From: Hymenopus coronatus
Taxonomy: Eukaryota > Arthropoda > Insecta > Mantodea > Hymenopodidae
DNA length: 64,000 bases
Reading direction: 5' to 3'
Assembly: GCA_030762935.1 (NCBI GenBank)
Contig: CM060900.1
Coordinates: 371,559,132-371,623,131, forward strand
Position numbers and translations under genes: made by a program. Each line of letters opens with the position of its first letter. Position 1 is the stretch's first letter. The notes beneath the pieces were generated by a model, which did not search any database, was not told the origin of the DNA, and saw nothing but the letters and a program-made list of their open reading frames with translations. Below, piece after piece: positions 12,359 to 24,334 of this stretch.

Positions 12359-12940
12359 GTGATTGAAACACAGAACAGATTCGGCTACATGGAAAATAAT
12401 CAGGAAACACAAGTAGATGCAGACGGGAAGAAAGATACCATAAAAGAAGCAGTCACAAGTGCAGCAGAAACTAATCAAGAAAAACGCTCAAAGAACACGA
12501 ATGAGAGGCAAAATGAAAGTGAAATAGAGAAGACAAAAGAAGACATAATAGTGCTAGGGCATTCGATAATAAAGCACGTCAACTTATCAAAAACGGCCAA
12601 AGTGAGCATGTTCAGTGGAATAAAGAACGCAGGAATCCAACGAAAGGTAATATATCTGCACGTGGGAACAAATACAATGAAGCAAGCATCTTGTCCAGAA
12701 GAGGTTATGGGCGATATATACTGTGCAGCAAAGAGCATAAAACAAATGTATCCGTAAACACTAGTTATTATAAATGGTGTAGTGAAAAGAAGAGACGTAC
12801 ATTTCAGATTTATAAACAGTGTAAACGAAAATATACGCTGGATGTGTGATAAACTAAAGTGTGTATTTGTGGATGTAGATAGGCAAATGGGAATGGACTG
12901 TATAGGGAGAGAGGAACGGCAAATCTACAGAGAATAATGA
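12359..12940 (+). pseudogene. LINE ORF1 C-terminal SGNH/esterase-like domain
   Basis: Translation shows DIIVLGHSIIKHV, where intact members have GDS, so the nucleophile block has Gly-His-Ser instead of Gly-Asp-Ser. IYLHVGTNTM (block with GTN) follows, then, past a stop at about 12757, VVKRRDVHFRFINSVNENI and CVFVDVDRQMGMDCIGRE. This order matches the esterase domain found in ORF1 of CR1-type elements. The expected C-terminal catalytic His block is scrambled. The domain is non-functional here; its role in intact elements is thought to involve lipid or membrane interaction. Confidence 0.7.
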
Positions 12941-12956
12941 AGAATACCATCTACAG

Positions 12957-15900
12957 GTGTACAGCTACAATCAACTGGCTCATAGAACAGGGAAACTAAC
13001 TGCAATGGGGGGTACAGAAAACTTGTCCGTCCAGTACAACTTAGAAGAAAACACAACTAAAGGTAAGGCAAATGATTGTACAAACTTCACCACACAAAAC
13101 CTGTTAGGTCAAAAAATTAATTTGGTAATAAAAAGTAAGGATAAAAATAAATTTAGTCTGTTTCATCAAAACATTGAAAGTATTACCAATAAAAGGGCAC
13201 TTATTGAGCAAAACTTCTAAATATGCAACCCGATATTATAATGTTTACAGAGCATGGTCTGAAAATAAAGGAATTAAATGTAAATAATTATGAAAACTAC
13301 TCATTGGGGGATAGTTACTGCAGAAATAACCATAAAAGTGGGGGGGGGGGTAATTTACGTTAAACAAGAAATTAAATACAAAGAAATAGATTACAAAAAA
13401 TTCTCTGAAGAAATGTGCAACAAATTTGCAGCAATCGAAATAAAGCAAAAAAGTAAAAACCTCATAGTAATAGGGATCTACAATCCTCCAAATGCAAACA
13501 AAGTAATTTTTCTCGAGAGATTAGAAGAATGTCTCAACAGTATAAGTAAAAATAGGGACACCATAGTAATAGTAGATTTCAATGTAGATGTTCTAGTAGA
13601 AAACAAAAAGAAAAGGCTATTATTAGAAATGCTAGTAAGAAATAATGTCACACTGGCAGAGAGAGAACCAACAAGAGTAACTAGTATTCAGCACCATGTG
13701 TGGACCTCATGCTCTCAAACCTAAATAGGGAATGTTAGAAATTAAAATAATAAAAAATGGAATAAGCAACCACTATGGCCAACAAATTGTAAGTAAAACA
13801 TTAGGTAACTTAAAACCCAAAACTAACAAACTAACAGAGGCCAAAAGAATAGTAAACAAAAACATGCTAGAAGCATTACGATACTACATCAAAGCAGCAG
13901 AATGGGAAGAGATCTATGAAAAATATGAAATAAATGAAAAATTTGAATGTTTTGCTAAAATCTTAGAAAAATGATTAAATGCAGCAATACCTATATGCAA
14001 AATAAATTGTGGTATGCAGAAAAGTAAAAACTGGTCAACCAAAGGTACATTTCAAAAAAATGCATGCAATTCCTAAACAGCTTAAAACATCCAAAACTAG
14101 GCGATGAATCACTCACATATATAGAAAACTACAAACAAATGCTCAATAAATTAATAATTGAAGCAAAGAAGCAGCACAACAAAATACTGATACAAAATGC
14201 AGAAAATAAAATTAAAGTAGCATGCATTATAATAAAAGCATCACATAAAGAAAAGAAACAAAAATGGGTAGAAAGCAATGTATTGAAGTGAACAATAGAT
14301 TAATAGAAAACCCAATAAACATAACAGAAAAATTTAATGGTTATTACATCAATATTGTAAAAACTTTAGGTCTCAAGCCGAGGTCAAAACCAGCAAACAA
14401 CTGAGAATAGTATATGTAACTGAATGGAGTTACAAGAAATAACAAATGAAGATGTTATTAAACAGATAAACACATTAAGATGTAAACGATCTTTTGGGTT
14501 AGATGGACTTACAAATGAAATGGTTAAGCACTGTAAATTTGAAATGGCAGAGATAATGATGCATATAATTAATCAATCTTTTATAACAGGTACATTTCCC
14601 AATGCACTAAAAAAAGTATTAGTAAGACCAATATACAAGAAAAAAAAATTCAAAGCATGCAATGGAAAATTATAGACCCATATCATTATGTTCAACATTT
14701 TCCAAAATAATAGAGGGATTGTTTTTAATTCAACTACAGAGTTTCTGCAGCAAGTACAAAACAATATCAGAGTACCAATTCGGTTTTCAAAAAAAGAAAT
14801 CAACAATACAAGCTATCTGTAAAGGAAATGACATCCTCATAAATGCAATAGACAGGAAAGAATATGTAATCGCAATCTTTCTTGATCTTACTAAAGCATT
14901 TGACTAGGCAGATATACATAAATTAATAACTAAAATAGAAAATTATGGCAATCGGGGCCTACCATTAAAGTGGCTAAAATCTTATCTACAAAATAGAGAA
15001 CAATGTGTGGAAATTATATACAATTCAATGGTAACCTAAATAAAATCAGATCATCTTTTAACAAAGTGACTCACGGTGTTCCACAAGGATCGAAACTAGG
15101 GCCATATCTATTCCTTATATATATAAATTGCTTATTCAAAATAATAAAAGAAGCAGGTGAAATGGCATTGGATATGCTGCTGATACCACAATTATAGTAA
15201 GGGGAAATACAGAACTTGAAGTACAAGATAAATCAAATATACTACTTGAAAAAATTAGGGAAGAGCTAGGAAACCTAGGGATGGTAATAAATAAAAATAA
15301 AACAGAATGGATGCAAATCAGCTTAAAAAAGAAAAACCCACCCAATATGCAATTAGTCCTAGGCAATAAGCAAATACAACAAGTAACAGAAACAAACTTC
15401 TTAGGAATAATAATAGATAACAGATTAAACTGGAAAAAACATTTTGAAAAAATAGCAAAAAATAAATACGGGATTATACATCTTCAAACAATCAGCGCAA
15501 CAAACGGATAGAAATAGTTTAATACAAATATACTATGCCTTCATACATTCTCATTTGAGCTATGGGGTTGTATTATGGGGTAATGCACAGAAAAAAACAA
15601 TGCAAAGAATATTAAGACTACAGAAACATGCCATTCGAATAATATGTAAACTAAAGAAGACGGATACTTGTAAAAATTCCTATAAAAAACTAAATATATT
15701 AACATTTCCGGCACTGTATATATACGAATGCATTAAATACTCAATAAAAAATCATAGCAATCAAAGTAGAACAGGCACATACACAAACATGACACAAGAA
15801 TGAAACAAAATTATTTCATAAACAGACTAAGAGGAACGTTAAGTAACAAAAGTATAGAAAGTAAAACCAAAGATTTGTACAATCATTTGCCTAAACAAAT

Positions 15901-16072
15901 AAAACAGATAACTGAAGAAAACTGTAAACTTAAAGCAATTAAAAAGTATCTCTCAGAAAATATATTTTACTCTATAGAGGAGTATAAAATGTTAAATAAG
16001 TTATGCTATATAATGGTATCCCCTGTATTTTTTTTTTTTGTAAGGTGTATACATTCATGTTGTTATTTATAA
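12957..16072 (+). pseudogene. LINE ORF2: APE endonuclease and reverse transcriptase, inactivated
   Basis: APE endonuclease pieces: FSLFHQNIESITNK (about 13155), PDIIMFTEHGLK (about 13230), SGGGVIYVK (about 13335) and IVIVDFNVDV (about 13565, usual GDFN now VDFN). RT pieces: SFGLDGLTNEMVKHC (about 14490), LVRPIYKKKK, PISLCSTFSKIIEGLF, YQFGFQKKKSTIQAI, LDLTKAFD (about 14883), THGVPQGSKLGPYLF (about 15070). The catalytic box reads Y-A-A-D at 15173-15184 where active enzymes have Y/F-A-D-D, so the first catalytic Asp is lost. Thumb and C-terminal pieces LGIIIDNRLNWKKHF and YGVVLWGNA follow. At least six frame interruptions are present. Confidence 0.85.
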
Positions 16073-16160
16073 TATATGTTTAGTTTTGTAATCAATCTGA
16101 CGATCCTTGTAAATTATGTATTACAAATGGAGATAATAAAGAAATAGAAACAGAAGAAAT

Positions 16161-18372
16161 AGAAATGTCATATGCAGCTTATAAAACCTACTCCATAAGC
16201 ACAGGTATGTTGGAGAAAATTTTCAACCATTTGGACTGCCAAGAGCAAAAGTGAACTAATATCTTGCTAACAAAGAACTTATATTCTAATATATAAGCTC
16301 TACCAAAAAGGCATGTTGTATGTACTCAAACAATCCAATGGCAGTCCTAAATGGAAAAAAAAAAATATAGAAACTACCCAACTGTGGCAGGAACACTTTT
16401 TTAAAAAATTAATTGAAAAAAAAAGTACTGGTTTTCAAAGTAGTTTAGATTTAAGAGCTGATTACAAATCTCTATTAAATCAAACTATTTAAGTACTCTT
16501 TAAAACAATTAATTATGATATTGTAATCATATTCTTGGAAATATTATATTCTTATAGAACATTATTAAATATACATAGGTACATAAAAGTTCTGATAGCA
16601 TTTACTTACCTTCTCTTTCCATGTGACAGCATGTCTTATTTTCCAAAATATTTTGATATTTTATAACACATTCTAGTAACAAGCGATTTTTCAAATGAAA
16701 ATTTTTCTATTTCCTTTCTTTTCTTTGTATCCTCTTTTTTAAACAGTTGAAGTATATTAATTTTGTGGATATACAGAAACTTGTAAAACTACAATGAAAA
16801 TGCCTCTAGTAGGAAAGCGATGAGTGGTGCCACGACTACATTGAAAACTCAAAAGTGACTATATGTGGTATGAATCACTGCCATTGTAACAAAAATATAA
16901 CAAGATCTTGCGGATGCAAATACCATAGTTGAAATTTGTTGGTAATATAGGAGAAAACTTGTATCTCTGAGATTGGTAAACTGTAGCATACATAACACTA
17001 TCTGGCAATTGTAGCACAGGTCCTAAGAAAAACAGAATATTATTAGTGTCTGTACTGATCCACGAATCAAATCCTAAAATGTCCTATTTTAAGCATACAA
17101 GAAACCTAAATTGAAGGTTTATGTCACCTAAAAATCCATGCCTTAGTTATTACATATGTTAGACTGCTCCCTAAATTTAACCCTGGCCACTTTTCAAAGC
17201 CTGCCCACTTAACTAAAAATTGATATGTTCCAATAATTTTTAATTCTTATACTTATAATTTTAAATTATTGAACATTTTCTCTCAAAAGTCCACTTCAAT
17301 TTAGTTTTTACTTTTTCTAATTTTTCCCCCCATATTCTTACAATTTTTGGTCCAATATTATTCAAGTTGCAGCAATGTGGTTAAGGAATGTACATATAAC
17401 ATCTTAGTACTGTGAAAACTATTTTAACTGCTACTTCCAGATTGTGGTCATTCACTGCATCCAACATTCTGAAAGCCTACAAACAGCTGCAAGATGCAGT
17501 CAGTTTGCACCTTTCAAATAGAATTGTCAACATTGTCAATGAAAGTAGTTCACATTTCTATTAGTTTCTAATGCCTGTAGTTCCACTATTCTTTAAACAG
17601 GCATGCAAAAATAGTGGACAAAGGCAACATTTAATCATTTAAAATCACTATGATCAATGGAAATTAAATACACAATTAAAGCACTTTTAAAATAATTTTA
17701 AAGCCAAAGAAATGATATACACAAGTAAGAAGAATTTAAAGTGAATATTGAAAACACAGATTTGAAACAGTAACAGGAGAGGGGAAAAAACTTTTCCTTG
17801 AATTTCTTAAAAGTAAATAATGAAAATGAAGAAGTTTTCCTTGAATTTATTAAAAGTAAGACCTTTGTCATAATATGCAACACTATATGCTAACTTGCCC
17901 CTGGGGGTTCAGTGCATTGCTGGCAGTGCTACCTGTAGGTACTTACAGATGGCTATGCTTGTAAGGTTTGCATCATTTGCAGGTGATATCACAAAAGATT
18001 GTGTGTGCGCGTGCACGTGTGCGTGTGCGTGTGTGGAATGTATAACACAAGGAGTATGGCATGTCAGTAACCAGAAAGTTCTGCAACAAAGTGTTCTAAC
18101 TATAAAAGAAGGAAGAATTGCAACTGGTGTGCATAGTATCATGAGTCAGATTTTGGCTGGAGTGTAAGTGTGAAGTGACATACAAGTAGTGACATGAGAA
18201 AGCAGTCTATGCATAGAAGTGTTGAGTGAATTGCCTGTAGCAGTGTGTATTTGTAACAAATTTTGAGTCAATAAAAGACATTTGTTACAATTTAGACACA
18301 TATTCTTGGTTTTCCAATAATGGATTTTCTCTTGAACAAATAAGGCTCCATTTATGCAAGGTATTGTTTTTG
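16161..18372. other. Intronic sequence with a GT-rich stretch
   Basis: AT-rich with A- and T-runs. A GT/GC-rich low-complexity stretch lies at about 17999-18036. No exon, RNA gene or transposon motif recognised. Confidence 0.5.
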
Positions 18373-18605
18373 GTAGTGTTTAATGCCCACTTTAACTACT
18401 TATGGCACCGCAGGTGGTGACACTGGTGATACATGAATGATGATGGAGCACCGGTGGAATGCGATGGCAGGGGAAACCGGAGTACCTGGAGAAAACCCAT
18501 CCCAGCGCCACTTTGTCCACCACAAATCTCACATGCGGTCACTTGGGATCGAACCCAGGCCATCTAGGTGATGCAAGATCTTCATGTTCAGTGATAAGTG
18601 TGACA
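18373..18605 (-). mobile_element. tRNA-derived SINE family A, minus copy
   Basis: The body is the reverse complement of the SINE at 50285-50533. Shared blocks include GTGAGATTTGTGGTGGACAA, GTTTTCTC, CCGGTTTCCCC, CATTCCACCGG and GGTGCCATAAG (close to GGTGCCAGAGC there). A box-B-like element (GGGTTCGATCCC) is at 18545-18557. The tRNA head beyond it is diverged and no box A is clear. It is older than the 50.3 kb copy. Confidence 0.8.
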
Positions 18606-18829
18606 CGTCTGAAAGTTTATCAAATTTAATGGAAGATCTATACCTACTATATGTGCCAAGATTCTGTGTCATGTAAACTCAAAAAAAAACATGGTCCTTC
18701 AGTTCATGTGACACACTGTGACTTGCCACCAGTGCCACCTGGCCTAAATATATATGGTGCCTTAGATAAACCAGCAATGAGACTCTTGAGACTCCAATCT
18801 GCCCAATTATTATTAGGATTACTGGAAGA

Positions 18830-19470
18830 GTTCCTTAGTCACTTGGGCAGAACCACACACACAGGCCCTTGGGCCCTTATTACTTGTGTGGTCCCAGAGA
18901 TTGAGGGATAGGGGGAGAAATCCAAAGGATGACCCATCCAGATGATAATGGCTACAAGTATGGACAGTGGTCCTAATGGTATTTAACACCTCTGACACAA
19001 CCTGGGGCCAACCCACAGGTCCTGAGCCTCCGGAGGTTCCCCAAAGAGGCTCTAATCTGAAAGCACTCCAAAGCAGGCCCTGATAGAATGGTACTGCAAC
19101 GATGTCAAGAATAGACCTCTACAGTATGCAAGCCACAATCCAGTTGCAACCTGCCCAAACACAATTGCCTGGTCCATTAACTTTGAGACAGATGATGAGA
19201 ACGTGAAATTATGGACAAGAAATGGGGGATATTAGAACTTCATAGCATTCATCTGCCTACCCAGAACTCCCCCCCCTCCCAAAAGACCCATGGTTCAGGA
19301 AGGCCGGCCACAGTAATCAAAACTGTGACCTCCGGATTACAAGTTACACATATTACTGTTCTGTAACCGCACTCGGTAGTCCACACTATTATGGGGCTTA
19401 ACTCTCAAGACTCAATGTGAGACATGGTTTCCCTTAGCTCACAAAATAGCCGCCACTGGGCAACTCAAAA
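18830..19470 (-). mobile_element. Possible composite SINE-like repeat
   Basis: A block with distinctly higher GC than its surroundings. On the minus strand, around 19380-19300, a tRNA-like head is suggested: TACCGAGTGCGGTTAC, then CCGGAGGTCACAGTTTTGAT, comparable with CCGGAGGTCCCGGGTTCGAT of the SINE at 32.2 kb. The remainder is unidentified. Open frames here look like chance. Confidence 0.35.
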
Positions 19471-21554
19471 TTCAAACCGAGAATTCCACTATATGATCCT
19501 AAGGCCAGTGTGTGGTAAGCTATGTGTGTGGTAAGCTATGTGTGTGGGGGCTAGAAAATTATCCCTATTTTATTTCATGAAACAATTAATGCTTCATGAT
19601 ACCAAGCCTTAATTTTGGATCAATGCACAGCATATTTTAACAAGATGGTACTATAGCTCAGATTTCTTTGGATGCCCTTAGTGTTGTCTTTGGTAACAGA
19701 GTGATCAGTGTAGGGACATTATATTTTGTAAATTGCAAAATAATAATTCTACTAATTGACCTAATCTGTCCATCCTATTTGTTTTGATGCACAGGGACAA
19801 AGGCAAACAGTGTACACCTGTGATCCCATTGCTGCTAACAGCATTGCACCTTAATCTGATGACCCAATACATTGATTTATATGGGCCAGTTTATTTTGCA
19901 TTGCAATTCTGCACTATGATCATAACAGTGAAGTCACTGTTGTCACTTTCGGAAACTCAGAGCTATAGTTTTCACATTTCTGTGTGGTTTGTGCTTTTGT
20001 GTGTTGCAAGAGTATCTAATTTTTGTTGTTCACATTTTTACCAGGTATGGACATGGAAACATTTTATAAAAGAAGTTTGAATTAAGATTTCATTTGAGAG
20101 GACACCTCAGAAAATTACTAAGTCATGACAAGAAGAAGCAATCTTTCCATTGGTTCTAAAATACACTGTCAAAGAATCTTTCCTTGTTTATAGCAACAAT
20201 GTAACAAACACAGATCCATACTACCTCTAGAACCAAATATAGAAATTGGCTGGTGCTGGTAGTACTGATATCTTCAAGGGTATACAGCTGATCTGATGTA
20301 TTATTTGTACAACACTTTTTATATGTGATGCATTTATAAAAAGTGGATAAACTTTTATTTTGGATACTATATTGGTTACACTATTAAATTTGAAGCTTGC
20401 AGTATATTTAGAAGAGTTCAGCACATAATTTATGGATCTAGAAGCTCTCAGCCGGAAACTTCCTTCATTACGTCTGCAGCCGCATTGTGAATGGTCTTCC
20501 CTCACACCTGCACTTATGCTACGTAATGTTAGTGCTGTCTTCATTTGAATGAGGCTTACAGTGCAACCATAACAGCCATGGTGGTAACTCAACTGCAAAT
20601 GAAACTAGCCATATAGATTGATATAACCAATATGCAAACTTGGCATGCTATGCTTTGATACATTCAGGGTTACAGAGGGGGTAATTTTCATTACTGTTAT
20701 GGCCAACAACCCTAAATTAGTTATTTTTAGGTACTTTCATTACCAGTAGACACTCTGACTAATAAAAGAACATTTGGAACTCAAGATTTTACATTTGAAG
20801 TTTGAAGTGTCACCGAGTGATGCAGTTGTTACAGTTTTGTTAAGTATGCATCAAAAATAGCTTTATAGTATTTGACTGACTGATAGAATTGTAAATTTAA
20901 TATATAAATAAAATGTAAGTCCAAATATTTTTTGCTTCTGTTAAACATGATGAGGTGACCATTTTCATGTCTTAGTTCTAAATGAAATATCATATTTATA
21001 ATTAGCTTCCTAATCAATGAAGCAGTTTAAAATTCATCTTCAAGTATATCCCATCTTCATTACATATGTGCATAAAAATGTCACCAAAATAGAATTTATA
21101 GCACCGAAAAACCATTAAAAAAAAACACCAAAAGCCATATAAAAAGAGCAAAATGCACTAATAAATAAAAGAAAGCTTTGTTTTCATAAGTAATTATTGA
21201 AGGTTTATAGGCTACTCTATTTCTAGAGGAGTGCCCCACAATTCTTATTTTTAAATGATTTAAAATACAGGACCATATATCAAATTTGCAAAAACCAAAT
21301 TAATTTCTAACAACATATGAATAAAAATAGTCAATACTTTTTGGGGAATTTTTGCTGCAACTTATTAGTAAAAATCTGTTTACATTATACAAAACCAACC
21401 CTATTGCAAAAGAAAGGGAATGTTCTAGATATAATTTTGAATAAGGTGAGAATGTTTACTATACTTTATCAATCATGTGGTGTATGCGGTCATCTTCAAA
21501 GAAAGATAAAATGTGTGTAAGATTAAGAGTTTGAGTACAGAGCTTGATACATAC
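19471..21554. other. Intronic sequence 3' of host exon, nothing recognised
   Basis: A patch of higher GC at about 20440-20600 has a 123-codon open minus frame without any motif I recognise. The next carboxypeptidase exon, expected to start with residues following HGHASKKG, was not found here. Confidence 0.45.
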
Positions 21555-22506
21555 CTTTCTTTGAAGCATGTCCATGTAAGTCTATATACAAAAACAATTC
21601 TGAGCTTTCAGATGTGAATGCAGATTTCTTATTTCTTATGGAAGATCCTGACCGTATAATCTTTTGCTGAGATTTAAGCATTTCACTGGATTCATATGAA
21701 TCCTCACTATGTGGGTCACAATGCACAGCATCTGTTAAACAGTTTCTTAAAGCATAATTCAAATAGCCACCACTGAAATTTCTGGTTTCCTTTTGATGTT
21801 TTCTTGAAAGAAAACAGGTTTCTGGTAGGTCTTTAAGTACAGAAAGGCTCTGTTTAATACTTGAGCCAGGAAGATCACATTTTGTGAAAATATTTTGCAC
21901 CATGGTATCACAAATGGTATTCAATGTGCTCTTCTCAGCTTCTATATTTTGTGCACGTCCTCTTCTTTCTTCATTTGAGTCATTTTGAGGTAGTTTAGAT
22001 TCTGTTGCAGGGTTTCTGCTTTGGTTTTCTTCTAACTTAAGTCCTGAAACCTTGCCTTCAATAACAGGTATTCTGTTTTTATCATGGCTCAGTTCTGTAC
22101 TCTCTCTCTTTGCATCTTGCACCTGAATATCTCCTGATGGTGCATTACTCAATATCTGAGAACATGCACTTCCTTCAGTCTTTCTGCTTTCAAGATCATA
22201 TTTTTCATAGTTTTCTTTACCAAAGTGGTAATATTTTATTAATGACCATGCAGAATATATTGATGGATGAAACTGAAGTGAAGGAGCCTGATACACTCTG
22301 TTTAGATTAACCCCTCGAGTATCTGTACGATAATGTCCTTGAGCAACACCATCTGGGTTGAGCATTGGAATGAATTTGAAGACATACATTTTACGAAGCA
22401 GTGCTGCTATCAGATCATCATGGGAAAGTAACATATTCAACAAACCATTCAGAACAAAACTTGAAGGTGTTTCTCCTGGGTGTACTCGAGCACTGATAAA
22501 AATCAC
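21555..22506 (-). CDS. AGBL5: CCP5/AGBL5 exon with zinc-binding catalytic core
   Basis: A 952-bp coding exon of a cytosolic carboxypeptidase (M14D). It opens after a TTTTGTAG acceptor with [20 protein letters not shown]. His9 and Glu12 of the exon are the HxxE zinc ligands. [20 protein letters not shown] and VNLNR, the substrate-binding block, follow within the first 75 residues. A Ser/Glu/Lys-rich linker of about 190 residues comes next, with no recognisable fold. The exon closes with [14 protein letters not shown]; the His of DLH is the third zinc ligand. It ends in phase 1 before GTATGT. CCP5 enzymes remove branch-point glutamates from polyglutamylated tubulin and related proteins in the cytosol. 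The exon carrying the catalytic Glu is not in the window. Confidence 0.95.
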
Positions 22507-22870
22507 CTACAAAAGAAAGAATATATCAAACATACTGCCAGAGGAAAGTAAAGAATTAGTGGCTTATATAATACATGAAAAGGAAAACTGTCAATATACA
22601 TTATTTTACAGTCAAAGAATAAAACCTATATGATGTATGTAAAGTGAGAGAGAATCTGAAAGCAAACACTAGAGGGCAAATTCATCATTGTTTGCTGTAT
22701 ATACAAATGAGGTTCTTTAAAGCTAAGTGCCAGATAATGATTTAAACATGAAAATGTATACATGAAGAAAATGATTTTGAGAAGCACTTAATTTTTAGCT
22801 CCAAGGAGAATGTATTATGGCATTTCTTCCTTCACATGAAGAAGACCATTTACAATCTTATAGCCTATTT

Positions 22871-22970
22871 GCATTCTTTTCGGCCAGCAGGAGGGAAAGA
22901 AAGGGAAAGACTAATTCCTGCATCAAGTGACATCCTTCCTCCTCCGACAAGCCCTAGCCAAAAAGAATAC
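22871..22970. repeat. 100-nt imperfect hairpin
   Basis: The ends GCATTCTTTTCGGCCAG (22871-22887) and CTAGCCAAAAAGAATAC (22954-22970) are near-perfect reverse complements. Further inward, GGAGG-type sequence faces CCTCC-type sequence. It could be a tiny MITE or a chance foldback. Confidence 0.5.
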
Positions 22971-23552
22971 GAATGAACTGTGTGCCCTTGATTATGAATA
23001 ATGTTACCTTTGCCACCAACTATGTAATTTTCTGCTCTGGTTGGACTTTGAAATGGTGATGTCCAGTGCAGTTAGTTTATAACAATCTCTTCAAACAATA
23101 CATATTTTAATAGTTTTGGGTTTACTATAATTAGCACTGCGCACAGAAACAAGGAAAACAGATAAAAATAATAAAGAACTACGGTTTAGTTTTTTTGTTA
23201 CTTTCAGCTCTTGTAGCAAACCACAACAAAAAAGGTTTCTGACATGGTAATCACATTTAGGATCTTTCTGGGTTCAGACTGTTGGAAACCTCACTATTCC
23301 CTAAACATAAATAGAGCAGTAAACATTGCAAAAGTGGCATTCTTGTGGTCTTCTTTAAAATTTTAATTTCTGCTAAGTTGCATTTCCAAAACTCCCAAAA
23401 CTTGTTAAATACCTAATGAGTATTAATACTATGATTAAAAACTATTAAAACTATAAACTGTAGCCCAAGGCTAGACAATGTAGCTCTTGAGCTAGGCTAC
23501 ACTCAGCTGTAACTATTGGCTGGAAAAAAAAAATACCCACACACACCCACAC

Positions 23553-23630
23553 ACAATAAAATAAACAAAGTTTTAAATTAATACTGTCCCACCCACAATA
23601 AAATAAACAAAGTTTTAAATTAATACTGTC
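23553..23630. repeat. Two direct copies of a 36-bp unit
   Basis: The same 36 bp occurs at 23553-23588 and 23595-23630, identical throughout and with period 42. It looks like a recent short tandem duplication next to a CA-rich run. Confidence 0.9.
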
Positions 23631-23799
23631 AGCTTGTAAGAGAGACACACAAGTAGCAAAACATATTTTTGAAAAAAAGCAGCTTTGTATTTTCTAGGAA
23701 TGTGAATCGCATTTATGAATATATTTACAAACATTCAATAAAATTTGAAATCTTGCAAATGTGCAAAGAAGCTTGTAACAGTGATGTGATGTGATTAAA

Positions 23800-23980
23800 A
23801 TTAAATCAAAAGAATTTGAATCCATCACAAACATCACTTAGTAATTGATAATTACTGGAACCAGTTTCGAGAACCCTTTCTCCCATTTTCAACCTTTAAT
23901 TCCGACTAATTAATTCCCAGTAAGTAATAACTAAGTGATGTTTGTGTTACAAAAACCAACTCAAATTCTTTTGATTTAAT
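23800..23980. repeat. 181-bp foldback with perfect 20-bp end arms, PLE-tail-like
   Basis: The end arms 23800-23819 (ATTAAATCAAAAGAATTTGA) and 23961-23980 are perfect reverse complements. A second pairing zone continues inward (CACAAACATCACTTAG against CTAAGTGATGTTTGTG). The minus strand of the loop reads TTGAAAATGGGAGAAAGGG then TTCTCGAAAC. This is the same core, stem and GAAAC arrangement as the PLE ends at 60.6 and 63.1 kb. Probably a stand-alone PLE terminal remnant or a MITE. Confidence 0.75.
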
Positions 23981-24334
23981 TCAACAAAATGTTCATTTCA
24001 GACACCAATTTGCATGCCTTAAATGTAATTTGATATGTAAAAGATTAATTTTTATTAGCATTAAATAGAAATGTTTTACAAGATGATGTTCATGACAATG
24101 TATTTTTCCAGATAGAGGTGTTAAAGTGGGATTCACCTGACTACATATTTTCCTTGGAGGGTGTGTCTTGTCAGATACTAGTATTGCTTCCATTGTTTAG
24201 CAAACTGGGAATAGAAATGTTGTTTAACAGCTTTCTTTTTAATTTTTGTTTTAAGATCATACAATAATAGATGCTCATCAATTGTTTTTTCACACAAGGG
24301 GCACAAGTTGGATAGGTAGACTCAGACCTGGGGG

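Larger units (their letters stand above)
11920..16160 (+). mobile_element. CR1-like non-LTR retrotransposon, nearly full length, decayed
   Basis: A LINE of about 4.2 kb with two coding regions in the usual order: ORF1 with a coiled coil and an esterase (SGNH-like) domain, then ORF2 with an APE-type endonuclease and reverse transcriptase. An ORF1 esterase domain is typical of the CR1 superfamily. The 3' end is placed after AATAAA at 16135-16140 and an A-rich tail. A 10-G run near 13340 and multiple stops and frameshifts break it. No target-site duplication was resolved. It lies antisense to the host gene. Confidence 0.85.
22507..23799. other. Intron 5' of the zinc-core exon, start
   Basis: First part of an 8.8-kb intron (22507-31299). 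It holds the small hairpin listed separately and a 36-bp unit repeated in direct orientation near 23.55 kb. No other content recognised. Confidence 0.5.

Noticed and set aside
17999..18036. CRISPR-like or minisatellite array
   Set aside because: Only a GT/GC dinucleotide-rich run; no spaced repeats anywhere in the window support CRISPR.
18651..18911. Protein-coding gene
   Set aside because: Lies in SINE-like GC-richer repeat sequence; the translation shows no family features.
20227..20598. 123-codon open minus frame as a host exon
   Set aside because: No recognisable motif, no splice-consistent boundaries in phase with CCP5, and no similarity to the CCP5 segment expected there.
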